DNA of 64,000 nucleotides, taken from assembly GCA_963825315.1 (NCBI GenBank), contig CAWGST010000001.1, positions 1,302,001-1,366,000 on the forward strand, in the 5' to 3' direction. The DNA is from DASRLE01 sp963825315. GTDB lineage: Bacteria; Verrucomicrobiota; Verrucomicrobiia; Limisphaerales; Palsa-1400. The translations under genes and the position numbers were made by a program. Positions 1-8,197 of this stretch are shown in pieces (within the stretch, counting starts at the first letter, position 1; each line of letters begins with the position of its first letter). Under the pieces are notes generated by a model that worked only from the letters and a program-made list of their open reading frames with translations, was not told the origin of the DNA and ran no database searches.

Positions 1-237
1 GACGTCTGCGACGATGTAGCGCACGCTGCCCAATGGTACGATGAGGAGGGCGGCCAGGGCCTGGGTGATCGGTTCGTGGCCTGTTTCCACCTCTGGGAGT
101 CGAGACTGTCTCAAAAGATTTTACGGATTTTTCAAACCATAGTTTTGTCCGATTTGTGCCCGAATGACTGGCTGTCATTTAGGAGGATTGGGCGAAAGTA
201 TGGTCTGACGCCTTCGACGCCTTCGACGAATAAATGA
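1..237 (+). pseudogene. RelE/ParE-type toxin fragment (5' end outside window)
   Basis: Frame 1 is open from the first base to a TGA at 235-237. The first ~30 residues contain AAQWYDEEGGQGLGDRF, which resembles the N-terminal helix region of RelE/ParE-family toxins (typical pattern A..WYeeq..GLGdrF). After about position 100 the similarity stops and the rest looks like unrelated sequence, so the toxin fold is not completed. It is either a decayed toxin or a chance fusion. The neighbouring PIN remnant and antitoxin support a degraded toxin-antitoxin locus. Confidence 0.4.
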
Positions 238-284
238 ACAGATAAAATATGTGCTTATGCGGGCTTGACCCCTTTATGACCCCT

Positions 285-338
285 TTACGGCGTCTGCTCA
301 TTGGCGGCGTAGATCAGAATATTGCTGTCCAGAAGCAT
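285..338 (-). pseudogene. PIN-domain (VapC-type) toxin, N-terminal stub
   Basis: On the minus strand an ATG at 338 follows the antitoxin stop by four bases and reads MLLDSNILIYAANEQTP, then TAA at 285-287. LLDSNILIYA is the classic first beta strand of PIN-domain ribonucleases, with the first catalytic Asp. A complete PIN toxin has ~130 residues, so only the first 17 remain. The stop lies in a short direct repeat (CCCCTTTA twice, 268-287), which suggests an insertion or rearrangement cut the gene. Confidence 0.55.
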
Positions 339-342
339 GACT

Positions 343-618
343 TCAATCCCTGCCGGGCAGAGGCCGGTCCTTCCGGATTTCACGCTGCCAGGCCACCGGG
401 TCGGTGATCTCTTTAAACGTGCCGAGATCCCTCAACTTCCGCAGCGCGGCCAATGCGTCTTCCCTGGTTGGGCGTTCGCCCGGGTACCGCACGTCTTGGA
501 TGATGGCCGTGACTTTTAACGTGGCTGTGCGCAACTCCACAGGCAACGGCAGATGCAACGTGCCATCTGCGTCCGCTTCCAAAATTGCCGTGATCGTACT
601 CATGGGCGAAATATACAT
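343..618 (-). CDS. VapB/AbrB-like antitoxin of a broken VapBC pair
   Basis: About 91 residues. The N-terminal half (ITAILEADADGTLHLPLPVEL) has the beta-strand character of AbrB/SpoVT-like or DUF2281-type antitoxins. The C-terminal part is a charged helix (REDALAALRKLRDLGTFKEI) followed by a tail (DPVAWQREIRKDRPLPGRD) typical of antitoxins paired with PIN toxins. A GGAG sits five bases before the ATG at 618; an internal ATG at 603 is also possible. The cognate toxin directly downstream is reduced to 17 codons, so this is an orphan. The exact family is inferred. Confidence 0.6.
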   Translation of the reverse strand: MYISPMSTITAILEADADGTLHLPLPVELRTATLKVTAIIQDVRYPGERPTREDALAALRKLRDLGTFKEITDPVAWQREIRKDRPLPGRD

Positions 619-671
619 CATGGCTCCGCCATTGAAAGTCCGAGTTTGAACCCACGAAGTTTGATTGTCCA

Positions 672-1391
672 ATGGCCTGCGCGGCCTTAAACTGCGCCAT
701 GCTCCTGGAGCCAGCACAACGCCATTATCAAGGCGAAGCCGGACGCCGCTACCAGCAACACAAGCGCGGCATCCCTGACTCCGCCCTCGCCTGGGTCGCG
801 CGGCTGCGCGCCGAAAAATTTTCCCCGTCCGTCCGCCCCGCCGACGTCGTCCTCGAGTACGGGGTCGGCCTGGGCTGGAACCTGGCCGCATTGAAATGCC
901 GGCGCAAAATCGGCTTTGACGTCGCTGATTTTTTGGAACCGTCCGTCCGCGCCCTGGGCATTGAATACATCGCCGAAACAAAAAGCATCGCCGATGGAAC
1001 GATGGATGTGGTGCTGTGCCATCACACGCTCGAACATGTGCCCGACCCGCCGGCTGTTTTGGGGGAAATCCGCCGGCTCCTCGCGCCCGCCGGCAAGCTG
1101 CTTCTTTTCGCGCCGCTGGAACGCGAAGCGAAATACAACCAATTCATTCCCGACGAACCGAATCACCATCTTTATTCGTGGAACACGCAGAGTCTGGGCA
1201 ATCTGGTGCGGGAGCTTGGCTTCGATGTTGCGGAAGCCGGCACGGGGGAGTTCGGCTACTCCCGTTTTGCGGCGGTTTGGGCTGCGAAACTTGGGCTCGG
1301 TGAAAACGGCTTTCGCTGCCTGCGCCGCCTGCTGCATATCATCAAGCCCGCCTGCGAAATCCGCATCATCGCCGTCAAACCAAAATTATGA
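672..1391 (+). CDS. SAM-dependent class I methyltransferase
   Basis: About 239 residues with the Methyltransf_11-type Rossmann layout. Motif I is VLEYGVGLGWNL (SAM-binding glycine loop, residues ~61-72). The later CHHTLEHVPDPPAVLGEIRRLL segment is the motif II/post-II region of small-molecule methyltransferases, followed by GKLLLFAPLE. The substrate cannot be told; similar proteins act on lipids, quinones or sugars. An internal Met at 699 (MLLEPAQRHY) may be the true start because the first nine residues look non-conserved. Its stop overlaps the start of the next gene (ATG at 1388), so the two are probably co-transcribed. Confidence 0.8.
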   Translation: MACAALNCAMLLEPAQRHYQGEAGRRYQQHKRGIPDSALAWVARLRAEKFSPSVRPADVVLEYGVGLGWNLAALKCRRKIGFDVADFLEPSVRALGIEYIAETKSIADGTMDVVLCHHTLEHVPDPPAVLGEIRRLLAPAGKLLLFAPLEREAKYNQFIPDEPNHHLYSWNTQSLGNLVRELGFDVAEAGTGEFGYSRFAAVWAAKLGLGENGFRCLRRLLHIIKPACEIRIIAVKPKL

Positions 1392-1782
1392 AGACACGAG
1401 TACTGGATACTCCGGCCAAACGCATCTCCATCGCGGTGGCGATCCTCACCGGGCTGATTCTGCTCGCTGCCGCCATTGACATCTTTCTTGGAACCGCTGC
1501 GCCCCGGCCGGTCAATGGGCCAAAGATTATCGCGGCAGCCCACGCTTACACCCAGGCCCTGCAACAACGCCATTTGCCCATTCCGCAAGCGGTCCCGCTC
1601 CAGGTCTTGATCGAGCAAGGCCTTTTGCAGCCCGCGGATATTGGATCATTTCAAGGCTTGGACGCCATCATTTCCCTGACGGCGGGCGGCGCGGCCCCGC
1701 CGTCCTGATGCGGGTCCACATGCCGGACGGCATGGACTTGGTGCTGTTGGCCGATGGCAACGCGCATAAGATCAAGCGATAA
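1388..1782 (+). CDS. Small single-pass membrane protein, frameshifted near 1690
   Basis: The ATG at 1388 overlaps the methyltransferase stop. The product has an N-terminal transmembrane segment (ISIAVAILTGLILLAAAIDI), then a periplasmic part (AYTQALQQRHLPIPQAVPLQVLIEQGLLQPADIGSF). The first frame stops at 1706-1708. An adjacent frame continues the protein sensibly (VLMRVHMPDGMDLVLLADGN) to a TAA at 1780-1782. The switch needs one missing base in the GC-rich run around 1685-1700, so the two parts are annotated as one gene. No function is recognised; the layout recalls pseudopilin-like small proteins, but no methylation motif is visible. Confidence 0.6.
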
Positions 1783-2034
1783 TCCAGCCATCGTCGTGGA
1801 AAAGAGACAGCGATTTTTTACGCAACCTTCCGCTGTCGTTTCCTAAGTAAGGCATGGAAGAACTCAGGAATATGGAAAAGACTGGATTAATCCCATCGGC
1901 GCGGGCGCAAAAAATTTCAAAGGATTTTCTTGTCTCGCGCGTCATATGGGTTAAAAGAATGCGGCAGGTGTTGTTCGCGATGAGGAATCCTGAAGGATCC
2001 GGGCGAAAACAGCGCATGCAAATCAAGGAACGCA

Positions 2035-3453
2035 ATGGCAAAGTCTAAAGGCAAAAAAAAGATCATTTTCTTTTCCCTTCTCGCCCTCGTCATCATCGCG
2101 GCCGTTGTCTATGGCCAGTTCGCCAAACGCGTGCCGCCGGTTTCCATCACCAAGGAAAAGGCCGCCCGCCGCAGCCTGACCGAGGAGGTTGTGGCCAATG
2201 GAAAGATCGAGCCGGTTCTCGAGGTCAAAATCAGCCCGGAGGTTTCGGGTGAAATCATCGAATTGGACGTCAAGGAGGGGCAGCATGTCAGGAAGAACGA
2301 TCTCCTGCTCAAGATCCGGCCCGATAATTATGTGGCGGCCCGCGATTCCGCCAGGGCCAATTTCAAATATGCCACCGCCAACAAAAATTCCTCCGATGCC
2401 AACCTGGAAAAGGCCTTTCTCGAATTCAAAAGGAATGAGGCGCTCTTCCAGGCCAGGTTGATTTCTGAATCGGATTTTCTGACGGCCAAGACGACTTATG
2501 ACGTGGCCAAAACCACTTTGGCCGGCGCGGTCGAGCAAGTCAGCATCGCCCAGGCCCAGTTGAATTCCGCCGAGGCGGACCTTTCCAAGACGGTCATTTA
2601 CTCGCCCCTGGATGGCACGATCAGCAAATTGAATTCCCAATTGGGCGAACGCGTGGTGGGCACGGCGACCATGGCTGGGACGGAGATTATGACTGTGGCC
2701 AATTTGACCAACATGGAGGCCCGCGTGGACATAGGCGAAATGGACGTGCCGTTGATCACCGTTGGCCAGAAGGCCCATCTGGAAGTGGATTCCTTTAAGG
2801 ACCAAAAGTTCAACGGCCTGGTGACCGATATTGCCAACTCGGCCAATAACAACGACACTTCCACCGCAGCCGCAACCAGCACCGATGCCACCAAATTCCA
2901 GGTGAAGATTCACATCACGGATAAGGACGCCTTCCTGCCTGGAATGTCCGTCACGGCCAACGTTGAAACCCGTTATCGCACCAATGTGTTGACCGTTCCG
3001 ATCCAGAGCGTCACCACCCGCCTGCCCAAAGACAAATCAGGCGGGACCAACGCGGCGGCAACGAACCATGTCGTGACCGCCTCGAGCAATGCGCCGGCCA
3101 CCAACGCCGCCAAGACCGCTGCCAGCACCAACAGCCCCGACACCAACGCCGCCAGGACGGCTGTCAGCACCAACAGCCTCGACACCAACGCCGCCGCCGG
3201 CCAAAAGAAGCCCGACGAAGCGCCCAAGCCCATTGAGGTCGTTTTTGTCGTCGAAAAGGATCATGTCAAAATGGTTCCGGTCAAGCGCGGCATCAGCGAT
3301 GATAATTACGTCGAGATCGTGGAGGGATTGCATGACGGCCAGGAAGTGGTGTCAGGCGGTTACAAGGCGATCAACCGTGATCTGGCCGATGACGCAAAAA
3401 TAACTGTCACCACGAACGCCGCGGTCCAGGACAAGGAGACCAAGGCCAATTGA
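2035..3453 (+). CDS. MacA/HlyD-type periplasmic adaptor subunit
   Basis: 472 residues: an N-terminal membrane anchor (KIIFFSLLALVIIAAVVYGQ), a split biotinyl-lipoyl domain (VSGEIIELDVKEGQHVRKNDLLLKI and YSPLDGTISKLNSQLGERV), a central alpha-helical hairpin, a beta barrel and a C-terminal membrane-proximal domain. It should link an inner-membrane transporter to an outer-membrane channel. A Thr/Asn/Ala-rich insert of 14-residue repeats (residues ~355-390) interrupts the C-terminal region and is unusual for the family. A GGA lies upstream of the ATG. It is the first gene of a five-gene operon with an ATPase, two permeases and a TolC-like protein. Confidence 0.9.
   Translation: MAKSKGKKKIIFFSLLALVIIAAVVYGQFAKRVPPVSITKEKAARRSLTEEVVANGKIEPVLEVKISPEVSGEIIELDVKEGQHVRKNDLLLKIRPDNYVAARDSARANFKYATANKNSSDANLEKAFLEFKRNEALFQARLISESDFLTAKTTYDVAKTTLAGAVEQVSIAQAQLNSAEADLSKTVIYSPLDGTISKLNSQLGERVVGTATMAGTEIMTVANLTNMEARVDIGEMDVPLITVGQKAHLEVDSFKDQKFNGLVTDIANSANNNDTSTAAATSTDATKFQVKIHITDKDAFLPGMSVTANVETRYRTNVLTVPIQSVTTRLPKDKSGGTNAAATNHVVTASSNAPATNAAKTAASTNSPDTNAARTAVSTNSLDTNAAAGQKKPDEAPKPIEVVFVVEKDHVKMVPVKRGISDDNYVEIVEGLHDGQEVVSGGYKAINRDLADDAKITVTTNAAVQDKETKAN
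3097..3195 (+). repeat. 42-bp in-frame tandem repeat within the adaptor gene
   Basis: Two full 42-base units (3097-3138, 3139-3180) and a partial third encode ATNAAKTAASTNSP / DTNAARTAVSTNSL / DTNAA. The period of 14 codons keeps the frame, so length can change without breaking the protein. Confidence 0.8.
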
Positions 3454-3472
3454 AGACGGAGGATGCGCCCGT

Positions 3473-4168
3473 GTGAGCCTGATTCGCCTCCAAAATATCT
3501 CCCGCCTCTACCAGATGGGATCAGAAACCATCCACGCCTTGCGCGATGTTTCCATCTCCGTCGAGCGGGGGGAGTATGTGGCGATCATGGGACCGTCCGG
3601 CTCGGGCAAATCAACCCTGATGAATTTGCTCGGATGCCTGGACACTTCCTCTTCCGGCGTCTATGAACTCAACGGCACCAACGTCAGCGAATTGGACGAC
3701 AATCAACTGGCCGAGATTCGCAACCGGGAAATCGGCTTTGTCTTTCAAACCTTCAACCTCCTGCCCCGGGCCAACGCGTTGCGCAATGTCGAACTGCCCT
3801 TGATCTACGCCGGGATGGACGGCGGCGACCGCAAACGCGTCGCGCTGGAGGCCCTGGCCAGCGTGGGGCTGGCCGATCGCATCCACCATAAACCCAACGA
3901 AATGTCCGGCGGCCAGCGCCAGCGCGTCGCCATCGCCCGCGCCCTGGTCAACCGGCCCTCCATCATTCTGGCCGACGAGCCGACGGGCAATCTCGATTCC
4001 AAGACGGGCGAGGAAATCATGGCCTTGTTGCGGGCGCTGTCCGACAAGGGAAACACCCTTTTTCTCGTGACCCATGAGGAGGAGGTGGCGCGGCACGCCC
4101 ACCGCATCATTCGCATCCGGGATGGGCTGATTGCCAGCGACGACGCCCAAAAAACAGCGGCCCCGTGA
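3473..4168 (+). CDS. MacB-type ABC transporter ATP-binding protein
   Basis: 231 residues, GTG start with GGAGG eight bases upstream. Walker A is GPSGSGKST (residues 40-48), the ABC signature is MSGGQRQR (144-151) and Walker B is IILADEP (164-170), followed by the H-loop LVTHE. The LolD/MacB subfamily is clear from FVFQTFNLLPRANALRNVELPLIY. It powers the two FtsX-type permeases that follow. The next gene starts inside its stop (GTGA at 4165). Confidence 0.92.
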   Translation: MSLIRLQNISRLYQMGSETIHALRDVSISVERGEYVAIMGPSGSGKSTLMNLLGCLDTSSSGVYELNGTNVSELDDNQLAEIRNREIGFVFQTFNLLPRANALRNVELPLIYAGMDGGDRKRVALEALASVGLADRIHHKPNEMSGGQRQRVAIARALVNRPSIILADEPTGNLDSKTGEEIMALLRALSDKGNTLFLVTHEEEVARHAHRIIRIRDGLIASDDAQKTAAP

Positions 4169-5403
4169 ACCTCTTCATCGAAATCAAAGAAGGGTTGAGC
4201 ATCGCCTGGGACGCGATCCGCGCCAACAAATTGCGCTCGGTCCTGACGACTCTCGGCATCATCATCGGCATCGTGACGGTGACGGCGATGGGCACCGCGA
4301 TAGACGCCCTGAACCGCGCTTTTCGCGACAGCATTTCGATCCTCGGCGCGGATGTGCTCTTTGTCAGCCGCTTCACTTGGGCGGATCGAACCTACGAGCA
4401 ATGGCTGAACGAGAATAAAAGACGCGATATCACCCGCCTGCAAGCCCATCAGATCGAACAACAGATGTCCATGGCCTCGGCCGTGGCGCCGACCGTCTTC
4501 ATGAATCAAAGGGTTTGGTATAAAAACCGCAATGCCAGCCGGGTCGGGATCATTGGCACGACCGATCAATATCTGACGACCAGCGGCTTCGCCATCGATC
4601 AGGGGCGGTTCCTCACCGAAGACGAAGCGGAGGGCGGGCGTCCTGTTTGCGTGATTGGCAACGACGTGGCGACGAATTTGTTCCAGCGCGAATCGCCCCT
4701 GGGCAGAAAAATCAAGATCGGCGCGCGCCGCCTGGAAGTCATCGGCGTGCTGGAGAAGCGCGGGAGCTTCCTGGGCATGGATAGTTTTGACAATGAAGTC
4801 ATTATTCCCGTCCAGCAGTTTTTGATCGGCTACTGGCGCGACCCCAATTTCGATGTCCAGGTCAAGGTCAAGGATTTGGTCCATTTGGAGGACGCCAAGG
4901 AGGAGTTGCGCGGATTGATGCGCAAGATCCGCCATGTTGCGCCGGGTGATCCGGACGATTTTACCATCAACCAACAGGAACAATTCATCGCCACGTTTAA
5001 CAAGGTGACGGGGACCATCGCCACGGTCGGTTTGCTGATCACCGGCCTGTCGTTGTTTGTCGGCGGCATCGGCATCATGAACATCATGTTTGTCTCCGTG
5101 GCGGAGCGGACGCGGGAGATCGGGGTGCGCAAGGCCATCGGAGCCAGGCGGCGCAGCATCCTGCTGCAATTTCTGATCGAGGCGGCGTTGATCTGCCTGC
5201 TGGGCGGCCTGGTGGGATTGGGCATTACGTATTTGTTGACAGTATTGGCCTCGCATTTTTTCCCCTACTTTCCCATCAACATGTCCCTGCCCGTGATGGG
5301 GCTGGCCATCATGATGTCCGTGTTGACCGGCGTGATCTCGGGATTTTTGCCGGCGTGGCGCGCGGCGCGCATGAACCCTGTGGATGCCTTGAGGAACGAA
5401 TGA
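4165..5403 (+). CDS. MacB-type FtsX-domain permease 1
   Basis: 412 residues, GTG start overlapping the ATPase stop. An N-terminal transmembrane helix (LRSVLTTLGIIIGIVTVTAMG) is followed by a large periplasmic MacB_PCD domain, then three C-terminal helices of the FtsX domain beginning VGLLITGLSLFVGGIGIMNIMFVSVAERTREIGVRKAIGA. This is the mechanotransmission topology of MacB, but without a fused ATPase, so the ATPase at 3473 serves it. It is paired with a second permease that overlaps by ATGA, suggesting a heterodimer. Confidence 0.9.
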   Translation: MNLFIEIKEGLSIAWDAIRANKLRSVLTTLGIIIGIVTVTAMGTAIDALNRAFRDSISILGADVLFVSRFTWADRTYEQWLNENKRRDITRLQAHQIEQQMSMASAVAPTVFMNQRVWYKNRNASRVGIIGTTDQYLTTSGFAIDQGRFLTEDEAEGGRPVCVIGNDVATNLFQRESPLGRKIKIGARRLEVIGVLEKRGSFLGMDSFDNEVIIPVQQFLIGYWRDPNFDVQVKVKDLVHLEDAKEELRGLMRKIRHVAPGDPDDFTINQQEQFIATFNKVTGTIATVGLLITGLSLFVGGIGIMNIMFVSVAERTREIGVRKAIGARRRSILLQFLIEAALICLLGGLVGLGITYLLTVLASHFFPYFPINMSLPVMGLAIMMSVLTGVISGFLPAWRAARMNPVDALRNE

Positions 5404-6659
5404 GAATTTTGCGAACTCTTGGGGCCGAACTGAAGGAAAGCTTTTTCATGGCCATGGGGGCCGTGGCGGCGCACAAGCTGCGCTCGGCCCTCACCTTGCT
5501 GGGCGTGCTGGTCGGCGTTTTCTCCATCATCGTGGTCATGACGGCGATGCGGGCGATGAAGAAGAAAATCGAAGCGGACCTCAATCAATTGGGCGGCCAG
5601 ACCTTCATTGTGCAAACGTGGCCGGCGCTCTATTTCGAAGGTCCCGAAGGCTGGCAAAAATATCGGCGGCGCAAACGCATCGACCTCGCGCAAGGCCTGG
5701 AGGTGGAACGGCGCGCCTCCCTGGCGCTGAGTGTGGGTTTGGATGACGGCCTGGCCTCCGGGACGATGATCTCGCGCTACGCCAAGACGCCGCCCACGAT
5801 CTGGCTGTCCGGCGAGACGCCCGGCAGCTTTTCCGCCCTGAATTGGATTATCCATGAAGGACGGGGCTTGTTGGATTCCGATCTGGATGGCCTGCGCGAT
5901 GTCTGTGTCCTGGGCAGCACGCTGGCGGCAAGTTTGTTCCCTTTCGGTTCCGCGGTGGGCCAGCGCGTCTCCTTCAACAATGTCAATTACAACGTCGTCG
6001 GCGTGCTGGAACCCAGGGGCACGATGGAAGGAAGCCACCAGGACGACTTTGCCGTCATCCCCGTCACCACCGGCGTCAGCCGATATGAAGACAGGCGATG
6101 GCTCAACCTGGCCATTCTGGTGCAGGCGCGCAGCGCCGCCGATTACGACGCGACCGTGGATCAGGTGCGCGGCATCATGCGGCTGATTCGCAAAGTGCCG
6201 CCGGGGCAGGAGGACGATTTTGAAATCATTTCAGCCAATTCGCTCATGGCGCAAATGGAGGGTTTCACCCGCAAGCTGCGCATCGGCATCACCGTGGTCA
6301 GTTCCATTGCCCTGCTTGCCGCCGGCGTTGGCATCATGAATATCATGCTCGTCTCGGTCACGGAGCGGACGCGGGAGATCGGCGTCCGCCGGGCCGTCGG
6401 CGCGAAGAAGCGGAGCATCATGACCCAGTTCATCATGGAGGCCGTCGTGCTGTGCGAACTGGGCGGGGTGATTGGCGTGGCCTTGGGGGTGGCGGGCGGG
6501 GATATTGCGGCGCATTACATGAAACTGCCCAAGGTGCTGCCGGTGGATTGGATATTCATCGGTTTGGGAATCTGTTCGCTGGTCGGCGTCATTTTCGGCA
6601 CCTATCCTGCCTGGAAAGCGGCCAATTTGGACCCGATCGAATCGTTGCGTTATGAGTAA
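5400..6659 (+). CDS. MacB-type FtsX-domain permease 2
   Basis: About 419 residues from the ATG at 5400, which overlaps the previous stop (ATGA). The reading frame is open further upstream, but the overlap and the start MRILRTLGAELKESFFMAMGAVAAHKLRSALTLLGVLVGVFSII favour 5400. It has the same layout as the preceding permease: one helix, a periplasmic domain, then ALLAAGVGIMNIMLVSVTERTREIGVRRAVGAKKRS and two more helices. The two permeases are clearly diverged, which fits an asymmetric transporter rather than a recent duplication. Confidence 0.9.
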   Translation: MRILRTLGAELKESFFMAMGAVAAHKLRSALTLLGVLVGVFSIIVVMTAMRAMKKKIEADLNQLGGQTFIVQTWPALYFEGPEGWQKYRRRKRIDLAQGLEVERRASLALSVGLDDGLASGTMISRYAKTPPTIWLSGETPGSFSALNWIIHEGRGLLDSDLDGLRDVCVLGSTLAASLFPFGSAVGQRVSFNNVNYNVVGVLEPRGTMEGSHQDDFAVIPVTTGVSRYEDRRWLNLAILVQARSAADYDATVDQVRGIMRLIRKVPPGQEDDFEIISANSLMAQMEGFTRKLRIGITVVSSIALLAAGVGIMNIMLVSVTERTREIGVRRAVGAKKRSIMTQFIMEAVVLCELGGVIGVALGVAGGDIAAHYMKLPKVLPVDWIFIGLGICSLVGVIFGTYPAWKAANLDPIESLRYE

Positions 6660-8190
6660 ATCAACCCTGAATCGTATGTTCCACCAGCTATTCAAAATCC
6701 CCGTGGCGCTGGCCGCGCTGCTCTGTTTCAGTGGCGTGACCGGGGCAAAGGCGCAGCCGCTTCCCGCTGAAAAAACCCGCGTCCTCACCATTGAAGAAGT
6801 CGTGCAAATGGCGCTGACGAACAATCTGGATATTCTGATCAGCCGGCTCAATCCGGTGATCGATCAATTTGCCCTGAACGGACTTTATGGCGCGTATGAA
6901 CCCTCGTTTTCCATGAGCGCCGTGCATAATTACAATGACCTTCCGGCGGGAATTTTTCCGCAGGCCGGGCTGTTTTTTGGCGCGACAGTGGAAAATATTG
7001 ATTCCTACGCCCCGGGTTTGACCGGCACGCTGCCGACGGGGTTGACTTATAATTTCACCGGGCCGATTTCGCGGCAGAACATCACGGAATTCGGGGGGAC
7101 CGCGCTCGATTATTCAAGCGATCCGGGGGTCACTCTGAGCCAGCCGTTGTTGAAGAACCTGTGGATCGACAACGCGCGCTATCAGATTCAGGTGGGCAAA
7201 AAGACCCTCAAGATCGATCAACTAGCCCTGCGCCTTCAGATCATGACGGTGATTAACAACATCAAGGCGGCCTATTTCAATCTCATTTTTGCCCGTCAAA
7301 ACGTGCAAGTGGAGAAAGAGGCCGTGCAGTTGGCGCGGGAAACCATGCGCGAAGATGAGCAGCGCGTGCAAGTCGGAGCGCTGGCGCCCCTGGACGAAAA
7401 GCAGGCGGAATCACAAGCGGCCTCGGCCGAGTCGGACTTGCTGACCGCGCAGACCTCGCTGGCGCTGCAAGAAAACGTCCTCAAGAGCCTTCTGGCCTTC
7501 CGGCTCGGTGAATGGACCGGGGTTACGCCCGTTCCTTCGGAAGAGTTGCTGGCCGTGCCCGAGAACCCGGACGTGCAGGAATGCTGGCGCGCCGGCCTGG
7601 CGAAACGGCCCGATTTGCTTCAGGCCAAAGCCAGCGTTGAGAAACAGCATGTCACCCTCAAATACACCTTCAACCAATTGTTTCCAGAACTCGACGTGCT
7701 GGGAAGTTACGGACACAACGCGACCGAGTTGAGCTTTGGCCAGAACCTGAACACCATCGGCAACGGCACATATCCCTACTATTCCTACGGGATCAGCCTG
7801 ACCATTCCACTGGGGAACAGCGGCGCGCGCAACAATTACAAGTCGGCCAAGGCCAGCCTGGAGCAACTGTTGCTGCAACTGAAAAAAGTCGAGTCAACCA
7901 TCGTGGTGGCGATTGACAACGACGTGAAAACCATCCGCTCCGATTTTTTGAAGGTGGATTCCACGCGGAAAGCGCGCCACTATGCGGAGGAGGCCCTGCA
8001 GGCGGAACAGACCAAACTGGAACACGGCAAAAGCACGAGCTTTGTCGTGCTGCAACTGCAAAACAACCTGACGGCGGCGCGTTCGGCGGAAATCCGGGCC
8101 TTGGCCGATTACAACATCGCGCTGGAACAACTGGCCTTCGACGACGGCTCCACACTAGAGAGAAACCACATTGATTTACGGGTGCGGTAG
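6652..8190 (+). CDS. TolC-family outer-membrane efflux protein
   Basis: 512 residues with a signal peptide (the core begins near FKIPVALAALLCFSGVTGAKAQ). The mature part shows the TolC pattern of two homologous halves of long coiled helices, with LTIEEVVQMALTNNLDIL at the N-terminus and alanine/leucine-rich helices such as KEAVQLARETMREDEQRVQVG. It should form the outer-membrane exit duct for the MacA/MacB-like genes upstream. Its ATG overlaps the last codons of permease 2. It converges with the minus-strand hydrolase gene only seven bases downstream. Confidence 0.88.
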   Translation: MSKSTLNRMFHQLFKIPVALAALLCFSGVTGAKAQPLPAEKTRVLTIEEVVQMALTNNLDILISRLNPVIDQFALNGLYGAYEPSFSMSAVHNYNDLPAGIFPQAGLFFGATVENIDSYAPGLTGTLPTGLTYNFTGPISRQNITEFGGTALDYSSDPGVTLSQPLLKNLWIDNARYQIQVGKKTLKIDQLALRLQIMTVINNIKAAYFNLIFARQNVQVEKEAVQLARETMREDEQRVQVGALAPLDEKQAESQAASAESDLLTAQTSLALQENVLKSLLAFRLGEWTGVTPVPSEELLAVPENPDVQECWRAGLAKRPDLLQAKASVEKQHVTLKYTFNQLFPELDVLGSYGHNATELSFGQNLNTIGNGTYPYYSYGISLTIPLGNSGARNNYKSAKASLEQLLLQLKKVESTIVVAIDNDVKTIRSDFLKVDSTRKARHYAEEALQAEQTKLEHGKSTSFVVLQLQNNLTAARSAEIRALADYNIALEQLAFDDGSTLERNHIDLRVR

Positions 8191-8197
8191 AGTTTCA

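Noticed and set aside
1854..2048. 64-codon open frame upstream of the adaptor gene
   Set aside because: No family features, overlaps the start of the adaptor gene in another frame; probably leader sequence.
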